From: Bacilli bacterium
Lineage (GTDB): Bacteria > Bacillota_I > Bacilli_A > RFN20 > CAG-826
Length of the DNA stretch: 64,000 nt
Assembly: GCA_022482735.1 (NCBI GenBank)
Contig: JAKVOO010000001.1
Span: forward strand, 553,699-617,698
Direction: 5' to 3'
Of the stretch, positions 1 through 7,966 are shown piece by piece. How positions within the stretch are numbered: the stretch's first letter is position 1; each line of letters starts with the position of its first letter. Below the pieces are notes generated by a model, which was not told the DNA's origin, did not search any database, and worked only from the letters and a program-made list of their open reading frames with translations. The position numbers and the translations under genes are program-made.

Positions 1-1884
1 ATCAACCTCAAAATATAAATCATCAATATTGGCGGTTTTATTGGTGGGACTAATATTGGCTGAGTCATAAAAACTCTGGGGGACAACCGACTTTCCATCC
101 GGTAGGGAAGTTAGTGGAACAACATCGCCATTTAAGTTATGGTAACTCTCAACGGCGGTTACTTTATCAATATTTACAAACCGACTTTCAAAACGAAAGT
201 TAACCGGATTCGAATAAGAACCGAGTATATAGTCATATATAAAATCGTCACTCACATAAGCAACATATTGATTGGTGTTGCTAATCGCGGCAATTTTCCC
301 CGCATAAAAGGAGGAAGCCAAGGAATAACTATTTGCTAAATATAACTTTTTACCAATCAAATCTTCTGCCTTGCTAAGACCACCCGCTTTTACTGAGCCT
401 TCTTTGAGCCACGCATTAACCACTAATTGATCAAGGATTAATTCATCTGGTTGAATTTCTATTATTTGCCCATTGATGACATCTTCCTTGCCATAGCTTA
501 TTTTACTCGGCGATAGCAAATCCAGTTGGGCAAATCCTGGCGAACGAACACTAATTAAACTATTTTCCATCTGCGTAAAGTAAGGCAAGTTGATACTACT
601 TAAAACTTCACCCGAAATATCCGGTAAAATTGTATGTTCAGTTTCTTCGCTCAACGCCTTGATTGTCGCGGCATCGATACTTTTTGACATCTGATAATTA
701 TCTAGAGCCGTAACCACAAGTGTCTCTGTATGATTAGTTAATATACTACCCCGATCTGGGAAAATATACCGACCAATAGTGGCACTAGATATGGTGAGCA
801 AGGCAGTAGAGATAAAGAAGATTACCATCATCAGCTTTTGTTTTGCATGGTAGCCTTTGAATGAAGAATGGCCCATTTTAAAGGCATCCATTGATGACAA
901 AGATGCCTGCAGTTTCTCTTCCTTTTTCAAAGGAACAAAAGTAATATTATCCTCGGTTGTGACCACATTATCATTAATTTCACGGTCAATAAAAAGTTTC
1001 TCTTTGGGATTGACCAAATTAATTCGATGATTTTTTTCATCATAAGCTTCAATAAAGAAAGTATCATTATGAAAAGCGACACGAAGCTGAAGTTTGGGAG
1101 CTTTATCTTTATAAAAATAGGTCAAATCAAATTGCTCACTTGCGACTTCTTCTTTTTCTAAACCATGAATATTAATTTGATTTTCGTCACGATGAACGTA
1201 AGCCCCAGCATCAGGCGTGTTAAGTTCATCCTTAATGATCTTTCCATCTAAAAGTCGAATGATTCTATCACTATATGAATATGCAATCCGCTCCTCATGG
1301 GTAACCAAAATCACTAAACAATTTTCCGCTAATTTACGGATAATATTCATTACAGTCAAAGTATTGGCTTCATCAAGATTTCCCGTCGGCTCATCAGCAA
1401 TTATTACTGAAGGCGATTTGACAAGGGCGCGGGCAATCGCTACCCGTTGCTGCTGACCACCGCTTAATTGGCCCGCTGGCCGTTTTTTAAGTTTCAGCAT
1501 ACCTACCGAATCAAGAGCGGCTTCAATCCGTTCTTCTTTTTCCTTTGCCGTTAAGTCAAATGGCCGAAGAACCAAATCCAAATTGTCGAAGACTGTCAAA
1601 CTCGGCAATATCAGATAACTTTGAGCAATAAAACCGATATTTTTTAAGCGATAAATATCAATTTTTTTCTCCGAATATTCTTTTTTATCGAAGAAAATTC
1701 GCCCACTATCGGGATATTCTAGGCCTCCGATAACATTTAATAAGGTGGTTTTTCCACAGCCCGACTCGCCAAAAAAGGTTACTAATCCTTTGTCGGGAAG
1801 TTCGAGATTAACATTGTTGATAACATGAATCTCATTGCTTTTATTGCGGTTGAAATATTTGTCAACCTGACGTAGTTCAATCAT
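1..1884 (-). CDS. MacB-like ABC transporter, ATPase fused to permease (3' part outside window)
   Basis: The reading frame is open from an ATG at 1884 to the window edge (628 codons), so the C-terminus is missing. The first ~220 residues are an ABC ATPase: Walker [10 protein letters not shown], signature LSGGQQQR, Walker [11 protein letters not shown] and a switch His in LVTHEE. A linker with a small beta-rich part follows, then one membrane helix near residue 290 ([18 protein letters not shown]) and a long extracellular domain, as in MacB/FtsX-type mechanotransmission exporters. The remaining helices should lie beyond position 1. The start overlaps the stop of the upstream paralogue as ATGA, so the two are translationally coupled and may form a heterodimer. 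The substrate is unknown; peptides or lipoproteins are usual for the family. Confidence 0.85.
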   Translation of the reverse strand, partial: MIELRQVDKYFNRNKSNEIHVINNVNLELPDKGLVTFFGESGCGKTTLLNVIGGLEYPDSGRIFFDKKEYSEKKIDIYRLKNIGFIAQSYLILPSLTVFDNLDLVLRPFDLTAKEKEERIEAALDSVGMLKLKKRPAGQLSGGQQQRVAIARALVKSPSVIIADEPTGNLDEANTLTVMNIIRKLAENCLVILVTHEERIAYSYSDRIIRLLDGKIIKDELNTPDAGAYVHRDENQINIHGLEKEEVASEQFDLTYFYKDKAPKLQLRVAFHNDTFFIEAYDEKNHRINLVNPKEKLFIDREINDNVVTTEDNITFVPLKKEEKLQASLSSMDAFKMGHSSFKGYHAKQKLMMVIFFISTALLTISSATIGRYIFPDRGSILTNHTETLVVTALDNYQMSKSIDAATIKALSEETEHTILPDISGEVLSSINLPYFTQMENSLISVRSPGFAQLDLLSPSKISYGKEDVINGQIIEIQPDELILDQLVVNAWLKEGSVKAGGLSKAEDLIGKKLYLANSYSLASSFYAGKIAAISNTNQYVAYVSDDFIYDYILGSYSNPVNFRFESRFVNIDKVTAVESYHNLNGDVVPLTSLPDGKSVVPQSFYDSANISPTNKTANIDDLYFEVD

Positions 1885-4041
1885 AGTTCACTGGTCCCCC
1901 TTACTTCACTCAATAAGGATTTCTTTTTCATATATTTGGTAAACTTTTTAATAATGTAAAGCGATAGAATGAGCAAGAAACCATAAATAGCGACGATTAC
2001 GAAGAAATTCAAGTTGCTAATTAAAACGGAGAAGAGTCCTAGATGTGAAAGACGAACAGCGGTTAAGGCTATTAATGTTACGACGAAGGAAAGAGTAAAA
2101 GAGAGCCATAATTCCAAAAGAGAAAGGATATCAATTTCTTTTTTATCTAATCCGATGGTAGATAATATGGCGTAATCTTTGAGTTTAGCTCGTAGCATTG
2201 AACGCATAACTAGATATGTTCCAAGTCCGATAAATAGCATTAATAGGCCGTTACGAAGAAAGACCAATAAATAAGCGAGAATCTTTAAAACGGCAATGTT
2301 ATCCATTCCAACCTCTGAAGGAATGACTACCCGATAGCCAAGGGATCTTAAACGTGAAGCCACCGTACTTCGAAACATGATGTCGCTAACAAACACACTT
2401 GCTTGTTTGAGCGGTGTCTCAATAGAAAACTGCGATAAAAAATCAGGGCCGATAATAAGCGTTCCAAAGCCATAATTCGCATATCGGGATGAATTTCCGC
2501 TTTTTACATTAAAAGGAACGTTATCAATAACGCCGTAATAATCATTATCAACTTCATAGTCGATTAGATAAGCATCTGTTCCTGTAATATCCGAATCATA
2601 GCCAATTTGGTCAATCCTAAAACCACTTGTATGGGCTTGATCATAAAAAACAGTAATACGATCCTCTAAATCATTGATTTTAAAAGTGGAGGCGATACTA
2701 GATAAGGCTTCTTCGGAAAAAAAGATTGTTTCCTTAGTTCTTCCATCATCTTTTGCTATCCCAACAATACGAATATCTGGGACAATCGACGCCAATTGGC
2801 TGTTTCCAAAAGCAACATCGATTGGCAAGGACAAACTCCCATAATATCCAATGACATCGTAGGAAACAACGGCGTCAAACTTCGCCTGAGGAGCAGTGCC
2901 TTTTAAAAGCGGTAATTGTGAGTAATACTCCCGCATATAAGTATCTGAAAAATAATAACTGGAAGTTGTAGTGCCAAAATTTAGCGGAAATTTGGTGTCG
3001 ACCATTTTATCATTTTCCGTAACATTGCTTACATTAATGATTCTACTGATGCGGTTGCTATCCTCTTCCGTCCAATCATCACCATCTACCGGTGTAACCA
3101 CAATACGTGAAGGATCTGTATTAGAATAGTTTTGTTGCATTGAAAAAAGATCCAGAACTGAAGACAATTGATAGGCATCCGCCAAAGCATTTCCCGTATT
3201 AATAGCTACAAGAACCGTCGCAAGTAGAGAAACAATAAAAATAAAAATCGAACGCTTGGGCTGACGAAAAAGATTGCGCCACGCAAAGTAAAGCGCATGA
3301 TGCCATCTTTTTTTCTTCACTGGTTCAGATAAGGGAGCAATATCTTTTTCCACTAAGTTTTTAGTTTTAAGTTCTCGATCTTCAATAACTTCGCCATCAA
3401 CCATTTTAATCTTACGGGTTGCATATGGCTCAATTTGTGGGTAGTTATGTGAAACGACAATTACCAATTTGTTTTTGGCAATCTCACCTAATAGAGCCGA
3501 TATTTGTTTTCCACTTTCCGCATCAAGGTTTCCCGTTGGCTCATCCGCCACAATAATTGGTGTATTCTTGGCTAAAGCCCGAGCAATCGCGACTCTTTGC
3601 TTCTGACCGCCAGAAAGCCGGGCCGCGCGTTGATTTTTCCATTTTGAAAGGCCAACGCGAGCAATAATATCGTTGATGCGCTTTTTTCCGTTCACGTGGA
3701 TTAACATCGGTCAAAACCAAGGCACTTTCCACATTTTCATAGACTGTATAAGAGTCAATAAGATGATAATTTTGAAAAATAAATCCAATATAATTTCGCC
3801 GATAATGATCCCAGTCTTTTTCATCAAATCCGCTCGTGGGAATTCCATCAATTAACATCTCACCATCTTCGTAAGTGTCAACTCCAGAAATAACATTAAG
3901 TAAAGTGGATTTTCCTGATCCCGATTCGCCGGTAATGGCGACAAATTCGCCTAGATCAAAATCGAGAGAAACTTTCCTCATTCCCTGGGCGACGATGTTA
4001 TTTTCATGATAGTATTTCGAAACTTCGACTAATTTAATCAT
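1881..4041 (-). pseudogene. MacB-like ABC transporter, ATPase-permease fusion, frameshifted
   Basis: Two overlapping reading frames together give one ~719-residue ABC ATPase-FtsX-like permease. From 4041 the frame encodes Walker A GESGSGKST and the Q-loop (FIFQNYHL), then derails. The other frame resumes with LSGGQKQR and VIVADEPTGN, a helix near residue 255, a long extracellular region and three C-terminal helices. The join is a run of six A (plus-strand T at 3682-3687); five would restore ERKKRINDIIARVGL. It overlaps the next ABC gene by ATGA and is its close paralogue. The indel is either a sequencing error or a recent inactivation. It is not a dnaX-like -1 slip, because a +1 shift is needed. 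Confidence 0.8.
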
Positions 4042-4222
4042 GTTATTTTACCCCGTATATAATATGAGTATATTGAATTAAGTCCTTTTTATCAATAATA
4101 AGTGGATTTTGATACCGATTTATTGATCCCATTTATGCTTTATTTTTTTATTAACGCCTTGAAATCACCATTTATTATTATTTAAATTCCGCCCCACAAT
4201 TTTTGCCTTTAAGAAATATAAA

Positions 4223-4258
4223 AAAAGGGATTTTGTGTTGCACCACACTATCCCTTTT
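4223..4258 (-). terminator. terminator of the McrB-like/Nudix locus
   Basis: Inverted repeat AAAAGGGAT (4223-4231) / ATCCCTTTT (4250-4258), with an inner GTGT/ACAC pairing, just after the stop of the 305-residue gene. An A-run on the plus strand gives a T-run after the stem on the minus strand. Confidence 0.75.
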
Positions 4259-4265
4259 AATCAAG

Positions 4266-5183
4266 TTAGTTAGAAAATATTGCAAAGGCTGTATAAATGT
4301 CCGCTAAATAGCGATGGGCTTCAATATCGCTTTTACTATCAAAAACGGATAACTCTTTTAGTAATGGGCGGACATTTTCGCGAACAAGCGCGGCCTCATT
4401 TAAATGAAAACGAATATAAGCAATCATCCACCCTAATTCGAGGCGATTGCGATCATCATTATCGACAATTGGGGTTATGCCTTCCTCTGAATGATGGGCG
4501 AAAGGAAAGGTTGTTCCATATATTTCCTCATCAAAATGCCGGTATTTTTCAGGAATCAAATACCAAATTTGCGCAAAGGTTTTATTAGTCCCTAAGTATC
4601 CGCGAAGAGCCATGTATAAAAGAATTTTAACGGCAATAATCGAGCCATCTTCCACCATAAAAGCCCCAGTTTTATCGGCCAGTAAGTCATCAATTTCAAC
4701 CCGAATATCCATCCCGTTTTCCATATGCGCCCATATCTCATCAAAATCGATAGCTAAAGGAGCAATAATTGTTTTTTGCGGGTCGTTATATATTGCCTGC
4801 TGAAAATTTAAATCACGCTTAAGACTACGGGTAGTTAAGGTTTTATAGATATGATATACAATCGGCTCGTTTTTTATATTAAAGCCAGCAATTGGCGCGT
4901 TTCTAGTCTGTCCTACCATATGAATAAAGTTTCTAGCTTCCCGATATTGGGGAAGGCCAAGTTTTTGCTCAAAAACCTCATTGATAAGATCTCTAATATC
5001 CTCGCTATCAGTTTTTAAATCCGCTTCGTCAAAATACTCGCTCACATTTATCTTGCTAAATCCCGCGGCTTGACTATCCATCGGAAGGGCTAGAATTTCC
5101 TTTAAAATATTCTTTTTTTCTTCGCTGCTCAACTCATTAAACTTATTAATAAATCCATAATCAAAATATAATTCCTCACTCAT
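4266..5183 (-). CDS. protein of unknown function, last gene of the McrB-like locus
   Basis: A 305-residue soluble, acidic, mostly helical protein without signal peptide or membrane segment. I do not recognise the family. The first ~60 residues look like a helical module with many Glu and Lys. A middle stretch has possible beta strands (PIVYHIYKTL, IIAPLAIDFDEIW), and the last ~100 residues are helical with paired aromatic residues (LELGWMIAYIRFHL). No metal-binding or nuclease motif is obvious. Its start lies 3 bases after the stop of the Nudix gene and it is followed by a terminator, so it is the distal gene of the same transcript as the HEPN/CBS and Nudix genes. Position alone suggests a partner or effector of that locus. 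Confidence 0.7.
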   Translation of the reverse strand: MSEELYFDYGFINKFNELSSEEKKNILKEILALPMDSQAAGFSKINVSEYFDEADLKTDSEDIRDLINEVFEQKLGLPQYREARNFIHMVGQTRNAPIAGFNIKNEPIVYHIYKTLTTRSLKRDLNFQQAIYNDPQKTIIAPLAIDFDEIWAHMENGMDIRVEIDDLLADKTGAFMVEDGSIIAVKILLYMALRGYLGTNKTFAQIWYLIPEKYRHFDEEIYGTTFPFAHHSEEGITPIVDNDDRNRLELGWMIAYIRFHLNEAALVRENVRPLLKELSVFDSKSDIEAHRYLADIYTAFAIFSN

Positions 5184-5186
5184 AAT

Positions 5187-5603
5187 CTATTTACCTCCCA
5201 AATCTGCTAAATTTTGATTTTGTAGTGACTGGACAATAATTGTATCGGCTGGTCCAAAGGCGAGTTTGCTCATTTCCAAAGCACTTCCCCAAAAAATAGA
5301 TGAATGCTCTTGTGGAACAAGATCATCACTAATTAATGAGGCGAAATAGGCGTGGAGCGTCATTGTAAAGTCATTGTATTCGTAATCGACATCCATAAAA
5401 TGACTTTGAACTTTAATTATCGCGGAAAACTCCTCTTTGATTTCCCGCATCAATGCCATTTGATGAGTTTCATTCGCTTCAACTTTTCCTCCCGGAAATT
5501 CAAATTTATCTATTGTCTCCTTGTTGCCATAACTTCGACAGGCAGCAAAAATTTTTTCTCCTTTGATGATTATCGCCGCTACTACTTCTATATGTTTTTT
5601 CAT
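5187..5603 (-). CDS. Nudix (MutT-like) nucleotide pyrophosphohydrolase
   Basis: A 138-residue Nudix protein. The Nudix box G-x5-E-x7-R-E-x2-E-E is complete at residues ~39-59 (FPGGKVE ... LMREIKEE), so the Mg-binding glutamates are all present. The start VVAAIIIKGEKIFAACRSYG resembles the small MutT/CTP pyrophosphohydrolase branch, which hydrolyses (deoxy)nucleoside triphosphates to the monophosphate and pyrophosphate. It lies 6 bases after the HEPN/CBS gene and 3 bases before the 305-residue unknown gene, so the three are co-transcribed. House-cleaning of nucleotides is the family default. In this context it might instead remove a nucleotide ligand of the CBS protein; that is inference. Confidence 0.88.
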   Translation of the reverse strand: MKKHIEVVAAIIIKGEKIFAACRSYGNKETIDKFEFPGGKVEANETHQMALMREIKEEFSAIIKVQSHFMDVDYEYNDFTMTLHAYFASLISDDLVPQEHSSIFWGSALEMSKLAFGPADTIIVQSLQNQNLADLGGK

Positions 5604-5609
5604 ACTCCC

Positions 5610-6293
5610 TCACAAATGGTAACGCAAAGCGTCATTACTCGTCATCATCGCGAGTAAAGGTTCTTTATTAGTTCCGTTTTGCGTAATAAAAACCGCACCA
5701 AGAATCTTCTTATCATCCGTCGCTTGATGAAAAAGGGCAAGTGATTCATAGAATAAAGCCCGTTTTTCGATAAAACGAAAAACTTCATCCGGACTTGCTT
5801 TCAAGTCAAAATAAGGCATATATTGCTCAACAAAGCCTAAATTGTTGATATCAATAATCCCTCCGTCTTTTTGAATCAAAAGTTTTAAAATGGCATCGGT
5901 TGTAATTATTCCCCGAACAAGATTTTTCTCATCTAAAATAGGCAGGTAGGTAAAGTCACTTGCAATTAGTGTATCAAAGACTTGCCGTATTGAGGTTTTA
6001 AAAGTAATAAGTGGTATTTTATTTACCTTCGTTGCATAAGCATAAGCTTGAGCCGAAATCTCAAGATTAAAATCTTCTATTTTGGCAAGAATAGAATCGG
6101 AAACAATAAACGGATAGTCAAAATCTTCGTCCGAATTATGTGCTAAATCATTTCGCAAGTGCCTAAACAATTTCATTTGCTCGGGATATTTATGGTCGAG
6201 ATAGTTATAATTTCGCTGGTTAGCTTCAAGTTTGGCATAGACGCGTAGAAAGCGGTAAGTATTATCAATTGAGTACTTGTTATTATCGGTCAT
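5610..6293 (-). CDS. HEPN-like domain plus CBS-pair protein
   Basis: 227 residues. Residues ~10-85 form a helical domain with the motif RHLRNDLAH, which fits the R-x4-H signature of HEPN domains (R47, H52). Residues ~90-220 are two CBS motifs (for example DTLIASDFTYLPILDEKN and VRGIITTDAIL). CBS pairs typically bind adenosine nucleotides, and HEPN domains with R-x4-6-H are often metal-independent RNases. I recall a family of CBS proteins with an N-terminal LRNAIVH-type domain whose role is unclear, so the nuclease reading is a hypothesis. Co-transcribed with the Nudix gene downstream and separated by 95 bases from the DUF2357-like gene upstream. Confidence 0.7.
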   Translation of the reverse strand: MTDNNKYSIDNTYRFLRVYAKLEANQRNYNYLDHKYPEQMKLFRHLRNDLAHNSDEDFDYPFIVSDSILAKIEDFNLEISAQAYAYATKVNKIPLITFKTSIRQVFDTLIASDFTYLPILDEKNLVRGIITTDAILKLLIQKDGGIIDINNLGFVEQYMPYFDLKASPDEVFRFIEKRALFYESLALFHQATDDKKILGAVFITQNGTNKEPLLAMMTSNDALRYHL

Positions 6294-6388
6294 AAGTCAT
6301 TTCTTCTTTCCGTTTAAAGGATAACATTTTTTAACAAATACAGCCATTATTAGACCTTAATTAATAAATAATAAATTGTTGACGCTCA

Positions 6389-7966
6389 TTAATCTTCTTG
6401 TAAATCAGTCTCTTGGCAGTAGGGACAAATAAAATCCATTTTATTATTGAGTCGGGTAATATTTCGAAAAAACATTGACGACTCTATCGCTCGATTATAT
6501 TCCCATTCTTCATCAAGACTGAAATCACGACGGTTAATAGTCGACTTTCTAAGATGCGCGATATCGGTTAAAAAATATTTTTTACCATTTTTATCGCATG
6601 TTTTTTCTTTTATTTGCGTCATACAATCGGGGCATTCATACTGGGATAGCGCTCCTCGCTTTTGCAGTTTGCCTCCACAGAATGGGCACGTATCTCGACT
6701 CGTATCCGCATAAATCATTCCCCGAAGAATAATTTGCTGAAGGCGCCGAAAGGAATCAATATCGTCTACACTTAGGTAGACATCATTACGGCTGGTATAG
6801 TTTTTTTCTTGTTGACTAGCAACAACAATTTCGTCTGGCTCATCGTCACCGGTTGTAATGTCCACTTTACTTTGATCGATAATATTGGGAACAATCAAAA
6901 TTTTATATGCGCAATCCTTCGTAAAAGTAAGCATCACTTCTTTATTGAGGCGATTGAGAATGTTTAATGACCATCCCTTAAAAGTTAGAGTGATATCTAA
7001 TGCCTTCAAATTCATTTTACTGTTCTCATCCAGTCCAAAGTTTAGATGCATCGCCGAAAAAATTGTCAGTATTTGAATGTAAAGAAGATAATTCTTTATA
7101 AGTTCATCAAAGTTTACGATATCTATGTTCTTCAACTGTTTGGGACGTACATTAATCAATTGTTTATAAGTGCGAAAAACGCGCCGATAGTCTTTCTGCG
7201 CCAGAAAAATATTCGTCTTTTTTAAAGATAACTTTTTATTCCGAATTCGATTTTTTTGATAGACCGGTCTTTTTAGCCGCGGTTGAATAGCATGACTGAT
7301 CGTCGAAAGTTCATCCAGCAGTCGTTTTGATAGGTTCAAATACTGACTATAATCCCGAATATACCCGGTGTGAAGTTTACCCAAAGCCAAAAAATAATTG
7401 ATATGATTGGCTTTTTCTAGCAGGTTAAATTCAAGAATGCTCCCTGCGTATAAAAGATTATTTAATGTTTTGCGATTTCTTCTTACATAAAACAAAATCT
7501 CATCGATGAAGTTGCAAAAGACTAAATTCTCATAGATGGAATAGTCATCCTCATAAACCCGAGTTAATAACTTCCGGGGCTTAACTTTCCGCTTTGAAAT
7601 ATTAGTTACATTTTGCGTGTGATTAGCAAGGTGAAGAAGGGTATTTTGATTGATGGTGCGAACATTTTCCACTGGTAACACATCATCTGAATCGCGCAAA
7701 ATGATGATGGGCTTAGCAAATATCCTTTTAATCGGTCCTAAATTATCCAGTAGCAACTTTAAAGTTTCTTCCACTTGGAGAAAGTTAAAATTGGGGTCGA
7801 TGGAAAAAAGTGTTAAATCATGAACAACATAATAATCAAATTCGAGGTAGGTTAAAGTGGGATGCTTTTCCACAAAGGCTTGAACTCCACTTAACAAAGA
7901 AGAGAGACGATGATACTCCTCAATTTTGGCATTGCTAAGTTGAACGTCCATCTTATTCTCCATCAA
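6389..7966 (-). CDS. DUF2357/McrC-like partner protein with C-terminal zinc ribbons
   Basis: 525 residues, soluble. The first ~370 residues resemble the DUF2357 module that accompanies McrB-like AAA+ proteins: a beta-rich N-terminus, a conserved VYEDDYSIYENLVFCNFID core and basic helices. Known relatives end in a PD-(D/E)XK nuclease. Here I see no such motif; instead there is a zinc ribbon CPFC-x12-CPDC at ~residues 418-438 and a final CPYC close to the C-terminus. Its start overlaps the stop of the McrB-like gene by 14 bases, so translation is coupled. A second start at 7963 is possible. It probably binds the AAA+ ring and recognises the target; whether it cuts nucleic acid is open. Confidence 0.65.
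   Translation of the reverse strand: MMENKMDVQLSNAKIEEYHRLSSLLSGVQAFVEKHPTLTYLEFDYYVVHDLTLFSIDPNFNFLQVEETLKLLLDNLGPIKRIFAKPIIILRDSDDVLPVENVRTINQNTLLHLANHTQNVTNISKRKVKPRKLLTRVYEDDYSIYENLVFCNFIDEILFYVRRNRKTLNNLLYAGSILEFNLLEKANHINYFLALGKLHTGYIRDYSQYLNLSKRLLDELSTISHAIQPRLKRPVYQKNRIRNKKLSLKKTNIFLAQKDYRRVFRTYKQLINVRPKQLKNIDIVNFDELIKNYLLYIQILTIFSAMHLNFGLDENSKMNLKALDITLTFKGWSLNILNRLNKEVMLTFTKDCAYKILIVPNIIDQSKVDITTGDDEPDEIVVASQQEKNYTSRNDVYLSVDDIDSFRRLQQIILRGMIYADTSRDTCPFCGGKLQKRGALSQYECPDCMTQIKEKTCDKNGKKYFLTDIAHLRKSTINRRDFSLDEEWEYNRAIESSMFFRNITRLNNKMDFICPYCQETDLQED

Noticed and set aside
3670-3710. Programmed frameshift like dnaX at the A-run of the ABC gene
   Set aside because: dnaX shifts by -1 on A AAA AAG; here a +1 (one A fewer) is required and no stimulator or stop is placed suitably. 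An indel error fits better.
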